The notes under the pieces: generated by a model | The model's database searches: none | The model's input: the letters and a program-made list of their open reading frames with translations, nothing else | Told to the model about the DNA's origin: nothing | Made by a program: the position numbers and the translations under genes | From: Candidatus Pseudomonas phytovorans | GTDB lineage: Bacteria; Pseudomonadota; Gammaproteobacteria; Pseudomonadales; Pseudomonadaceae | Length of the DNA stretch: 64,000 nucleotides | NCBI GenBank assembly: GCA_029202525.1 | Contig: CP119325.1 | Coordinates: 1,191,001 to 1,255,000, forward strand | Direction of reading: 5' to 3' | In this document: piece by piece, positions 18,737 to 26,799 of the stretch | How positions within the stretch are numbered: position 1 is the first letter of the stretch | Layout of the letters: every line of letters starts with the position of its first letter

Positions 18737-20104
18737 TCAGGCGCTGGCCAGTTCTCGGCGGCGCCTCACCACCAGGCTGTCCACTACCCACATCACCACC
18801 ATCGACACCCCCACCAGCGGGAACATCACTCCGAGCAACAGCATCACCCCCACTGCCGCCTTCCAGCGCGGCAGGTCATGGCGCAACGGCGGCACGCCCA
18901 GCCCACCTTCGGGCCGGCGCTTCCACCACATCACCAGCCCGCTCACCGAGCCCAGCAGAATCATCAGGCACACCAGCAGGATGACGATCTGGTTGAATGC
19001 CCCGAACATCTTGCCTTCATGCAGCATTACCCCCACTTCGGTGGCCCGGGCGACCGGGCTGTAATCCTGCCAGCGCACATCGGCCAGCACCTTGCCGGTG
19101 TACTGGTCCACATGCAGGGTGGCGTCGTTGCGCGGGTCGTCAGCGAAAACAGCAATGGTGAAAACACCGTCTGCCGTAGTCGGCAGGGTAATGCTGTAGC
19201 CCGGCTCCACCTGGCGGGACGTGGCGAGGTCTTCGACCTGCTGCACGCTCACCTGGGGCGCTGCGGGCATGTCCGACATCATGTGGTGCCCGGCGTGTTC
19301 GGCGTGTGCACCAGACTGCGGCATCGGTGTGTTTTCCATCGCCCAGGGCACGGTCTGGCGGTGTGCGCTGTTCAATTCACCGGCCTGTTGGTCCGATTTG
19401 GGCACGTCGTTCCACATGGCTGCGGGGAAGCGGTTCCACAGATCGGCGTGCTGCTTGCCCCACAGGCCGGTCCAGGTCATGCCGCTGACCAGCATCAGCA
19501 GCAGCAAGGCCGAACCCCAGAAGCCGGTTACCGCGTGCAGGTCGCGCCAGAACAGCCGGCCGCGAGCCGATATCCGTGGCCACAGCACGCCAGCACCATT
19601 GCGCCCGCGTGGCCACCACAAGTACAGGCCCGACACCACCAGCACGATGCCCCAGCCAGCGGCCAGTTCCACCAGGCGGTCACCGACCGTGCCAACCATC
19701 AGCTCGCCATGCAGGGCGCGGGCAATGGCTTGCAGGTTCTGCTTGCCGTCTTGCTCGCCAAGCACCTTGCCGCTGTAGGGGTTGACGAACACGTTCAGTT
19801 CGCGGCCGCCGTCATGCACCACGAACTGTGCGCTGCGCTCAGCGTTCAGCGGTGGCAGGTACTGGCCGACGTGGCCCTTGGGATAGGCCTGGCGGACTTC
19901 GGCCAGCAGTGCATCTGCGCCCTGTCGGTGGTGGCCGGCTTCGACCACCATCAGGTCGCGGTACAGCAGCGGGTCGAGCTGCGGCTTGAACAGGTAGATG
20001 ATCCCGGTAATCGCCAACAGGATCATGAACGGAGCCACGAACAACCCCGCATAGAAGTGCCAACGCCAGGCCAGGTTATAGAAATTGGTGCGTGTTCCTC
20101 TCAT
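18737..20104 (-). CDS. PepSY-domain membrane protein of the copper operon
   Basis: The 455-residue product has the PepSY-associated membrane plan: a short N-terminus with FYNLAWRWHFYAGLFVAPFMILL, a large periplasmic PepSY part with a Met/His-rich stretch (PMPQSGAHAEHAGHHMMSDM), and further helices, ending in a basic tail. Relatives (PiuB type) accompany TonB-dependent metal receptors and may reduce or pass metal at the inner membrane. It is the last gene after oprC, 58 bases downstream. The Met/His stretch, absent from siderophore-linked relatives, fits copper. The biochemical role is not established. Confidence 0.82.
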   Translation of the reverse strand: MRGTRTNFYNLAWRWHFYAGLFVAPFMILLAITGIIYLFKPQLDPLLYRDLMVVEAGHHRQGADALLAEVRQAYPKGHVGQYLPPLNAERSAQFVVHDGGRELNVFVNPYSGKVLGEQDGKQNLQAIARALHGELMVGTVGDRLVELAAGWGIVLVVSGLYLWWPRGRNGAGVLWPRISARGRLFWRDLHAVTGFWGSALLLLMLVSGMTWTGLWGKQHADLWNRFPAAMWNDVPKSDQQAGELNSAHRQTVPWAMENTPMPQSGAHAEHAGHHMMSDMPAAPQVSVQQVEDLATSRQVEPGYSITLPTTADGVFTIAVFADDPRNDATLHVDQYTGKVLADVRWQDYSPVARATEVGVMLHEGKMFGAFNQIVILLVCLMILLGSVSGLVMWWKRRPEGGLGVPPLRHDLPRWKAAVGVMLLLGVMFPLVGVSMVVMWVVDSLVVRRRRELASA

Positions 20105-20162
20105 GGGAACCTCCTGTTTGACCAGCAGATGGGCGCAACCGACGCTGCGCCCGTTGTTGTTG

Positions 20163-22229
20163 TCAGAAGCTGAAATCGACCTTGGTCCAGAAGGTCCTGC
20201 CTGGCTCGTTGACCGGCTGTGGATCTGTAGCCGGGTAGCCGAACCCGGCGTTCCCGGCCAGGTTCAAGTGCTCGGCGTAGGCTTTGCCGAACAGGTTGTC
20301 GACCCCTGCGCTGAGCTTGAGGCTGTTGTTCACCTTGTAGGCGCCGTTGAGCGAGAACACGCCAAAACCGGCGCTTTTTTCGTAGTCCTTGCCGACCACG
20401 TTGCCCTGGTTCTCGGCGATACGGTTCTGTGCCGCCACCAGCCGCCACAGTGCGCCCACGCTCCATACATCGCGGCTGTAGGTCAGGCCCAGCCGGCTTT
20501 CCAGGGGCGGCATTTGCGGTAGCGCTTTGCCATCACTGCTGTTCTTGCCCCAAGCGTAGGCCAGCGTGCCGTCGGCCTTCCAGTTTTCAGTCAGTTGGTA
20601 GGCGGCGCCCAGTTCGCCGCCCATGATGCGGGCGTCGATGTTCTGTGCCTGGGAAGTGCTCATGCCCATCATGCCGGTGCGGTAGTCGAACAGGATGTAG
20701 TCACGGATTTGCCCGACATAGCCCGAAGCCCAGGCTTCCAGGCGCTCGGTGCGGTACTGGATGCCAAAGTCGAGCTGGGTGGTCTTCTCCGGTTTGATAC
20801 CGTCAAACGCATTGGCCGCCCCGGGCGGTGCCAGCTTGGGCGAGAACAGCTCCCAGTAGTCGGGGAAGCGCTGGGCATGGCCGAGGCCGATGTAGGCGGT
20901 AGCCGGGATGGCTGCCAGGTCGTGCTCGTAGCGAATGAAACCGCTGGGCAGAGTGTCGGCGCGGGTGTCGCCTTCGGTGGCGCCACCTTGCCGGAAGTCA
21001 CGGGCTGAGGCGCGGTCCAGGCGGGCACCGCTGATCAAGCGGTCTTCGCCGCTGAGGTACCAGGTCAGTTCGCTGAAGGCGCCGTAGTTGTGGAAGTCGG
21101 CGTCCTTGGTCCAGGCCTGGGCCTTGTGCGCGTCTACGCCCATGCCGCCACGCTGGCGATGTTCGTTGGTTTGCGCGTCGATGCCGCTGATCAGTTGCAC
21201 GTCGGCCCAGCGCCAGGTGGCCTTGATGCGCGCGCCCAGGGTGCGGCGGTCGACATTGCTGACCATCGGCATGCCCATCATGCCGCTGCCCGAGGGCGTG
21301 CGCAGGCTGTAGTTGTCCATCACATGGTCGGCGTAGTTGTAGTAGACCTGCGCCTCGACCTTGTCGAGCACCTCGCCGAGGTTGGACTTTTCAAAACGCA
21401 GGCCCAGGCTTTCGCGCTTGAACTGCGAGCCGTCCATGCCGCGCCCGGCATAGCGGGCCTCGCCATCGCCCTTGCCGGCGGTGAGCTCCAGCAGGGTGTC
21501 CTGATCGGGCGTCCAGCCGAGGGCGACATCGCCATTCCATTTCTCCCAGCGTGACGGCACGGTGTCGTTGTTGCCGTCATGGTAGTCGTCCGAGCGTGAC
21601 TGGTTGCCGACGAAGCGGGCGTAGGCCTGGCTGTTGCCGGCAGCGGCATCCAGCACCTTGTCGAAGCGGCCGTGGGAGCCCGCGAGCAAGCTGGCGTTCA
21701 CGCGGCTGCCGAGGGTGCCGAACTTCTCGGGTTCACGCTCGAAGAGGATGGTGCCTGCCGAGCCGCCAGGGCCCCAGATCACGCTTTGCGGGCCCTTGAT
21801 GACAGTCAGGCGGTCGTAGGTTTCTGGCGAAATGTAAGAGGTGGGTGCGTCCATGCGGTTGGGGCAGGCGCCCAGCATCAGGCCGCCGTTGGTGAGGATG
21901 TTCAGGCGTGAGCCGAACATGCCGCGCAGTACCGGGTCGCCGTTGGTGCCACCGGCACGGATCGCCGAAAAGCCAGGGATGGTCTTCAGGTAGTCGGCAC
22001 CGTCGCTGGCCGGCACTGGCTGGCGCGGGTCTTTCGGGTTGGTGACCACGGTCAGCGGCGAACTCGGGGCTACGGCGGTGATTACCGTCGGGCTCAGCTC
22101 GGGTGCATCGTGCGCATGGCCTTCATGGCCAGGGTCGGCGGCCAGGGCCACGGGCGCGAGCAGCGAGCCGCACACGGCGGCGAGGGTCCCACGCAGGGAC
22201 AAGGCAAAAACAGGGGTGCAGCCGGACAT
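20163..22229 (-). CDS. oprC: TonB-dependent copper receptor, OprC-like
   Basis: The 688-residue outer-membrane receptor has a signal peptide, a His-rich start of the mature chain (HEGHAHD), a plug domain (about residues 60-170) and a 22-strand barrel ending in VDFSF with a terminal Phe. The plug carries C122-x3-M126 (ACPNRM) and the barrel carries H302-x-M304 (DHVMD). This is the CxxxM-HxM Cu(I)-binding set described for P. aeruginosa OprC. MMGMPM (about 317-322) and MMGMS add possible copper ligands. The receptor would take up copper when it is scarce. It is the fourth gene of a five-gene operon. Confidence 0.92.
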   Translation of the reverse strand: MSGCTPVFALSLRGTLAAVCGSLLAPVALAADPGHEGHAHDAPELSPTVITAVAPSSPLTVVTNPKDPRQPVPASDGADYLKTIPGFSAIRAGGTNGDPVLRGMFGSRLNILTNGGLMLGACPNRMDAPTSYISPETYDRLTVIKGPQSVIWGPGGSAGTILFEREPEKFGTLGSRVNASLLAGSHGRFDKVLDAAAGNSQAYARFVGNQSRSDDYHDGNNDTVPSRWEKWNGDVALGWTPDQDTLLELTAGKGDGEARYAGRGMDGSQFKRESLGLRFEKSNLGEVLDKVEAQVYYNYADHVMDNYSLRTPSGSGMMGMPMVSNVDRRTLGARIKATWRWADVQLISGIDAQTNEHRQRGGMGVDAHKAQAWTKDADFHNYGAFSELTWYLSGEDRLISGARLDRASARDFRQGGATEGDTRADTLPSGFIRYEHDLAAIPATAYIGLGHAQRFPDYWELFSPKLAPPGAANAFDGIKPEKTTQLDFGIQYRTERLEAWASGYVGQIRDYILFDYRTGMMGMSTSQAQNIDARIMGGELGAAYQLTENWKADGTLAYAWGKNSSDGKALPQMPPLESRLGLTYSRDVWSVGALWRLVAAQNRIAENQGNVVGKDYEKSAGFGVFSLNGAYKVNNSLKLSAGVDNLFGKAYAEHLNLAGNAGFGYPATDPQPVNEPGRTFWTKVDFSF

Positions 22230-22295
22230 AATGATTCCAGTCGATCAGTCATGAGTTAGCGCGAAGCCTCCTGGCTCCGTGCGCAAATTGTGCTT

Positions 22296-22727
22296 TCAGA
22301 CGTAGATCGAGGAAGGTGGGGCGCGGCTGCGCGCACCGGGGAATACAGCCTGCCGGGCATGGCCCTGGTGAGTTGGCGCAAGCAGGTGGCTGGTGGGTGT
22401 GACGCTGCCGGCGCTGAGCGGGCTGAGGGCCTGGGGCAGGGCCGGGCAGTTGAACAACAGGCTGCAGTAACCGCACTTTTCCCACATCACATGCAACTGG
22501 CCATCGCCGCCGTGGCCGTGATGGGTGTCGCCGCCATGCTGATGGGCAGCCGCCATCGGCATGTCCATCGGCATGCTCATGCCGGCGTGGTGGTCCATCG
22601 GCATCGACTGGGAAATCAGCGGGCCGATGAAGATCATCCACATGGCGAACAGGCTTAGCCATCCGCCACCGGCGCGCCTGCGGTCAGGGCGGGTGGTACG
22701 GCTGATGCTGTTGCGCGGCAGGCTCAT
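22296..22727 (-). CDS. DUF2946 protein with His/Met-rich segment
   Basis: This is a 143-residue protein with one hydrophobic N-terminal segment (LSLFAMWMIFIGPLISQ). A Met/His-rich run follows (MPMDHHAGMSMPMDMPM, then HQHGGDTHHGHGG), then the family Cys motif KCGYCSLLFNCP and a Pro/Ser tail. DUF2946 proteins are found next to copper receptors and PCu(A)C chaperones. The Met/His/Cys content suggests transient copper binding in the periplasm. Function is not known. Confidence 0.8.
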   Translation of the reverse strand: MSLPRNSISRTTRPDRRRAGGGWLSLFAMWMIFIGPLISQSMPMDHHAGMSMPMDMPMAAAHQHGGDTHHGHGGDGQLHVMWEKCGYCSLLFNCPALPQALSPLSAGSVTPTSHLLAPTHQGHARQAVFPGARSRAPPSSIYV

Positions 22728-22749
22728 GGCGAGTGCCTGTCAGCAGGTG

Positions 22750-23235
22750 TCAGTGCGCGTGTTCGTGGGCTTGCGGCTGGTCCGTCGGCGCCTGCTTCTG
22801 CACGGCCACTTCGACCGTGACATCGCCGGCCTTCTCGAAGTGCAGGGTCAACGGGAAGCGCTTACCGTCAACGAGCAGGCTGCGGTCTTTGGGCTGCATC
22901 AGCATTACATGGTAGGCGCTGGGGGCGAAGGTCAGGTCCTTGCCGGCAGGCACTACCACGCTGGGTACTTGCTGCATTTTCATGGCACCGCTGGCGCTCA
23001 TGGCGTGCTCGTGCAGTTGGGCGTCATCGCTGATGGGGCTGTCGACGCTAAGCAGGCGGTCATCGGCCTTGCCGTTGTTGTGCACCACGAAATACGCGGC
23101 GACATTAGGGGCGTTGGGGGGCAACTGCAGCGACCAGGGGTGGGCGATGTGCAGGTCGCCCACGCTGTATTCGTGGGCATTGGCAAAGGCGCCGGGCAGC
23201 AGCAGGGCGGCCATGACGAGGGCGTGCTTGAGCAT
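22750..23235 (-). CDS. Periplasmic copper chaperone PCu(A)C
   Basis: The 161-residue product starts with a signal peptide (LKHALVMAALLLPGAFANAH) followed by one PCu(A)C cupredoxin-like domain. The copper site is visible as LHEHAMSASGAMKM followed about 21 residues later by HVMLM, which is the H(M)x10Mx21HxM pattern with the usual variations. The C-terminus is His-rich (QAHEHAH). PCu(A)C carries Cu(I) in the periplasm, in many bacteria to cytochrome oxidase. Here it lies in the copper-uptake operon, so it probably receives copper entering through OprC. Confidence 0.9.
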   Translation of the reverse strand: MLKHALVMAALLLPGAFANAHEYSVGDLHIAHPWSLQLPPNAPNVAAYFVVHNNGKADDRLLSVDSPISDDAQLHEHAMSASGAMKMQQVPSVVVPAGKDLTFAPSAYHVMLMQPKDRSLLVDGKRFPLTLHFEKAGDVTVEVAVQKQAPTDQPQAHEHAH

Positions 23236-23281
23236 GGTGAATCTCCGTTCTGTTCAGGTTCAGGCAGACAGCGTGATGAAC

Positions 23282-23671
23282 TCAGACCAGTGGAGAGGCA
23301 CGGGGGTTTAGCGCGGGCCAGAGTTGGCGCGGCGTGGCGTGGTAATTGGCGGGTGGCGGCAGCAATGCGCCGAGCAGTGTCGGCGGGTTGTGCAACTGCG
23401 GCGGATAGCCGGGCAGGGCCAGCAGCGGCGCGGCGCCCGAGCAGCACCAGCAGTTCATCATGCTGGCGCTGTCGTCGCTTTGCGGGCCGAGGTCGATCTT
23501 GGCCAGGGCCTGAACATCAACCTTGGCCTTGTTGGCCATGCTGGAACAGAAGGCCCCCCACAGCAGCTGCTCGGCCGGGCCCTTGGGCACGGCAGAGGCC
23601 AGCGGCATGGCCAGCAGGTTGAACAGCACTGCTAGGCAGGCTATCCAGGCGATGTGCCGACGTGGGGGCAT
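23282..23671 (-). CDS. DUF2946 protein, first gene of the copper operon
   Basis: This 129-residue protein has a hydrophobic N-terminal segment (HIAWIACLAVLFNLLAMPLASA) that looks like a signal peptide, followed by a conserved MMNCWCCSG motif and a Pro/Leu-rich tail. It is distinct from the other DUF2946 protein of the operon, which has CGYCSLLFNC and a His/Met run. It starts the operon, and control by copper status is expected but no operator was recognised. Confidence 0.78.
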   Translation of the reverse strand: MPPRRHIAWIACLAVLFNLLAMPLASAVPKGPAEQLLWGAFCSSMANKAKVDVQALAKIDLGPQSDDSASMMNCWCCSGAAPLLALPGYPPQLHNPPTLLGALLPPPANYHATPRQLWPALNPRASPLV

Positions 23672-23770
23672 GGAGAGATCCGGTCAGGAATCGTGGTGGG
23701 TATTGTAAGGCGGAGTATAGGTAAAAATGGCGGGGTGCGGTGAAGTGACGCAGGCGCGGTGGTGTCTGGG

Positions 23771-23889
23771 GCTGCTCCGCAGCCCATTCGCGGGGCAAGC
23801 CCGCTCCCACAGGGACCGCGCTGATTTGGAAATTGACGCATTACCTGTGGGAGCGGGCTTGCCCCGCGAATGGGCCGCAAAGCGGCCCC
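23771..23889. repeat. REP pair (inverted) between the copper operon and the SPFH gene
   Basis: Copies at 23771-23813 and 23844-23889 face each other. Each carries an added outer hairpin half (GCTGCTCCGCAGCCC and GGGCCGCAAAGCGGCCC). The right copy ends eight bases before the SPFH stop. Confidence 0.82.
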
Positions 23890-23896
23890 GGGATTA

Positions 23897-24751
23897 TCAG
23901 GCCTTGTTGCGGCCCATCAACCCGCGCACGGTCTCTTGCAGGTCCGCCGGCAACACCACGACCTTGGCATTGTTGCTGCCCGCCAGGTTTTCCATGGCCC
24001 CGATATAGCGCTCGCCCAGCAAGTACATTGCCGGCACCGTCTCGTTGCCCACCGCTTCTTTCACCAACGAAATCGCCCGCGCCGAGGCCTCGGCCAGGCT
24101 GACCTGCGCTTCGGCATCCAGCTTGGCCGCCTGCAGGCGCGCTTCTGCTTCCAGGATCGCCGCCTGCTTGGCCCCTTCGGCGCGGGTCACATCGGCCTTG
24201 CGCTCACGCTCGGCCGCGGCTTGGCGCTCCATGGCCAGTTGCATGTTTTCCGAAGGCTTGATGTCCTGGATTTCCACCGAACGCACTGTCACGCCCCAGT
24301 CTTCGGTCTGTTCGGACATTGCATCGCGCAGGCGTGCCTTGATCTGCTCGCGGCTGGACAGGGCCTCGTCCAGGTCCATGGCGCCGACAATGGCACGCAG
24401 CGAGGTCATGGTCAGGCTGGTGACCGCAAAGGCGTAGTTCTGCACACCGTAGGAAGCCTTTTGCGGGTCTACGACCTTGGCAAAACACAGGGCGTTGGCG
24501 ACGATCACCGCGTTGTCCTTGGTGATGATTTCCTGCTGCTGCACATCGAGGATGATGTCCTTGGTTGGCAAGCGGTAGGCGACTACGTCCACATACGGGA
24601 TGACGATGTTCAGGCCGGGCTTTAGCGTGTTGTTGTAACGGCCAAGGCGCTCGACGATCCATTCCTCGCCCTGGGGCACGATGCGTACCCCCTTGAACAC
24701 GGTGATCAGGACGAACAGGGCAATGGCCCCGACGACAATAAGGCTGGTCAT
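23897..24751 (-). CDS. SPFH/Band 7 membrane protein, QmcA/stomatin-like
   Basis: The 284-residue product has one N-terminal membrane helix (LIVVGAIALFVLITVFKGVRIV), an SPFH domain (about residues 25-200, including GEEWIVERLGRY) and a coiled-coil region rich in Ala, Glu and Arg (about 200-250). Members form inner-membrane rings or microdomains and interact with FtsH in E. coli. The NfeD-family partner lies upstream with 26 bases between, the standard arrangement. A membrane quality-control role is inferred. Confidence 0.88.
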   Translation of the reverse strand: MTSLIVVGAIALFVLITVFKGVRIVPQGEEWIVERLGRYNNTLKPGLNIVIPYVDVVAYRLPTKDIILDVQQQEIITKDNAVIVANALCFAKVVDPQKASYGVQNYAFAVTSLTMTSLRAIVGAMDLDEALSSREQIKARLRDAMSEQTEDWGVTVRSVEIQDIKPSENMQLAMERQAAAERERKADVTRAEGAKQAAILEAEARLQAAKLDAEAQVSLAEASARAISLVKEAVGNETVPAMYLLGERYIGAMENLAGSNNAKVVVLPADLQETVRGLMGRNKA

Positions 24752-24777
24752 GATGCGAACTTCCTTTTAGTGCGGAT

Positions 24778-25215
24778 TCAAGCCCGGATGACGCGGGCGG
24801 TGTTCCCCTCGATGGCAGTCAGGCGTACCCGCTCACCTGCCGGGATTTCACTGTCGGCGACGCACGTCCACTCTTCGTTGCCGAGGATCGGTTTCTGGAA
24901 GCGCACGCGGCCTTTCTGGAACTCCGATACGCCAGCGGTCAGCAAGCCTACTTCGCCTATGACGCTGTCGGCAGTCCAGCGCACATCCGGTTGTTTGCGC
25001 CGGAACAACTGGAACCACAACGCCGTGGTGACCGACGACAGCAGCACCCACAGCAGCACCTGCATATCCAACTGCAGGCTGGGCGCGGCCAGCGAGATGA
25101 GCGAAACCAGTACGGCACCGATGCCGAACCAGAGGATGAAGAACGTCGGCAGGACCAGTTCGAGCAGTATCAGCGCGATGCCGAACACCAGCCAGATCCA
25201 CCATTGCATTTCCAT
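24778..25215 (-). CDS. NfeD-family membrane protein
   Basis: This 145-residue short NfeD has three hydrophobic segments in the N-terminal 70 residues (WWIWLVFGIALILLELVLPTF is the first) and a C-terminal OB-fold (about 80-145: GEVGLLTAGVSEFQKGRVRF). It lacks the N-terminal protease domain of long NfeD proteins. It is co-transcribed with the SPFH protein and probably forms a complex with it. The in-frame start at 25215 is taken. Confidence 0.87.
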   Translation of the reverse strand: MEMQWWIWLVFGIALILLELVLPTFFILWFGIGAVLVSLISLAAPSLQLDMQVLLWVLLSSVTTALWFQLFRRKQPDVRWTADSVIGEVGLLTAGVSEFQKGRVRFQKPILGNEEWTCVADSEIPAGERVRLTAIEGNTARVIRA

Positions 25216-25345
25216 ATGGGTGAAACCTTCCGGGGGAGGGGGTTAAAGCTTAATGCAGCATGAGACACGAAGGCCATTTAGATTGAGCGGGGTTTGCACT
25301 GGGGAAAGTCGACTAGCGTTGTAGGAAAAAACTGTACTGAAGGAT

Positions 25346-25756
25346 TTAAGCGGGTGTAGTCAGCCAATCTTCTAGCCGTAAACCAGGAACACGCTGGAAC
25401 TCACGGAGGTTGTTTGTTACCAGTATCAGGCCAAGCGCTCGAGCATGACCGGCAATCAACTGATCATAAGGGCCGATTGGCGTGCCGGCCTTTGCCAGCT
25501 CTGAGCGCAGCTGGCCAGTGTGCGCTGCTGCATGGTCATCGTAGTCAAGCACTTCCAGGCGAGCAGCGAATCCCTCGACGACCGTAAGATTTCGCTGTGG
25601 GTTGGCTGACTTCTCTGCGCCATAAATCAACTCCATCAAGGTCACTGTACTGATCGCCAGCTGACCATGGTGGCGGTTGAATGCCTCGCGAACGATTTGA
25701 GGTTTGTTTTTGATCGTGAAAATGCAGATGTTGGTGTCCAGCATGTACCTAAGCAT
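25346..25756 (-). CDS. vapC: VapC-type PIN-domain toxin
   Basis: The 136-residue PIN nuclease starts YMLDTNICIF, with the acidic residues D7, E42 (MELIYG) and D98 (PYDQLIAGHA) in place and VTNNLREF near the end. This is the full Mg-binding set of VapC endoribonucleases, which cut tRNA or rRNA. The first base of its ATG is the last base of the vapB stop (TAATG), so toxin translation depends on antitoxin translation. Target unknown. Confidence 0.92.
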   Translation of the reverse strand: MLRYMLDTNICIFTIKNKPQIVREAFNRHHGQLAISTVTLMELIYGAEKSANPQRNLTVVEGFAARLEVLDYDDHAAAHTGQLRSELAKAGTPIGPYDQLIAGHARALGLILVTNNLREFQRVPGLRLEDWLTTPA

Positions 25757-25986
25757 TAAAACCCTTCGCGTTCCTGATCTGGGGGTTGATCGCGGCTTGC
25801 CATGTAATCCGTCGTGGCATCGCTACCATCGAACCAACAGTCCCATGATTCTCCTGCAGGCGTGATGATGCGCGTGCGGCCTATCGCCACAATATCCACG
25901 CGGGTAACGTCTTCAGGAAGAGCGACGGACTTTGGCAAGCGGATGGCCTGGCTGCGGTTGCTTTTGAAGACAGCACCTTGCTCCAT
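25756..25986 (-). CDS. vapB: VapB-type antitoxin with SpoVT/AbrB-like domain
   Basis: The 76-residue antitoxin has an N-terminal swapped-hairpin DNA-binding domain (VFKSNRSQAIRLPKSVALPE, residues 7-26). The acidic C-terminal tail (DCWFDGSDATTDY) would wrap around VapC. A GGAGG site lies six bases before the ATG. The antitoxin should repress its own promoter through the inverted repeat upstream. Confidence 0.92.
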   Translation of the reverse strand: MEQGAVFKSNRSQAIRLPKSVALPEDVTRVDIVAIGRTRIITPAGESWDCWFDGSDATTDYMASRDQPPDQEREGF

Positions 25987-26022
25987 AATGGGCCTCCAGT
26001 AAAAGCGGAAATGTGTGACTGA

Positions 26023-26061
26023 AGTTTAGGTGTCGCGGTGTATATGTCAACGGGATATACA
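26023..26061 (-). promoter_or_regulatory. vapBC promoter and overlapping inverted-repeat operator
   Basis: On the minus strand TTGACA (26050-26045) and TAAACT (26028-26023) are 16 bases apart, about 40 bases upstream of vapB. A TGTATA-N11-TATACA inverted repeat (26039-26061) covers the -35 box, as expected for a VapB autoregulation site. Confidence 0.65.
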
Positions 26062-26079
26062 GCTTGACTGGGCAAGTGT

Positions 26080-26799
26080 TCAGAGTCCAAGCCTGGCCAA
26101 AACATCCTCCATGCGTCCCAGCGTCAGGTCCACCTGCGGCAGGACTGGCCGCTTCAGGATCAATACCGGCACACCAAGCTCCCGCGCCACCTCCAGCTTC
26201 GGCTCGGTCGCCACGCTGCCGCTGTTCTTGCTGATCAGCACATCGATCCTGCGGCGCTGGAATAACGCCCGTTCCTCTTCGATATGAAAGGGCCCGCGCG
26301 CGCCAATCACTTCGCAGCGGTCGTTGCCAGGGCAGGCCTCCAGCGCACGCAGGGTCCAGAATTGCTCGGGCGGAATCTCGTCCAGATGTTGCAGCGGCTC
26401 CCGCCCCAACGTGAACAGCGGTCTGCGAAACGGCTTGAGTGCTTCGATCAGCCCCGCCCAATCCTCGACCTCGCGCCAGTCGTCCCCCGTTTGTGCCTGC
26501 CAGGCCCGGCGGCGCAAAGCCCAGCATGGGATGCCGGCATTGCGTGCGGCGCTGGCAGCATTGCGGCTGATCTGCGCAGCATAGGGATGGGTGGCATCGA
26601 TCAGCAGGGTGATGCCCGCCTCGCGCAAGTAGCTGGCCAGGCCTTCGGCACCGCCAAATCCGCCGACCCGCACCTGGCATTGCAGGTCCTGCGGCACGCG
26701 GCCGATACCGGCCAGGCTATAGACATGCTGTGGGCCCAGGCGACGGGCGATGGCAAGGGCTTCAGTGACGCCACCCAACAACAGGATGCGCGCGGTCAT
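26080..26799 (-). CDS. cobK: Precorrin-6A reductase CobK
   Basis: The 239-residue product reduces precorrin-6A to precorrin-6B with NADPH in cobalamin synthesis. It begins with a Rossmann-like segment ARILLLGGVTEALAIARRL and contains the family DATHPYAAQISRNA motif and SKNSGSVATEPKLEVARELG, which bind substrate and cofactor. The start at 26799 overlaps the cbiD stop by four bases (ATGA). The frame is open upstream, but that sequence lies inside cbiD and is not conserved. Last gene of cobL-cbiD-cobK. Confidence 0.92.
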   Translation of the reverse strand: MTARILLLGGVTEALAIARRLGPQHVYSLAGIGRVPQDLQCQVRVGGFGGAEGLASYLREAGITLLIDATHPYAAQISRNAASAARNAGIPCWALRRRAWQAQTGDDWREVEDWAGLIEALKPFRRPLFTLGREPLQHLDEIPPEQFWTLRALEACPGNDRCEVIGARGPFHIEEERALFQRRRIDVLISKNSGSVATEPKLEVARELGVPVLILKRPVLPQVDLTLGRMEDVLARLGL

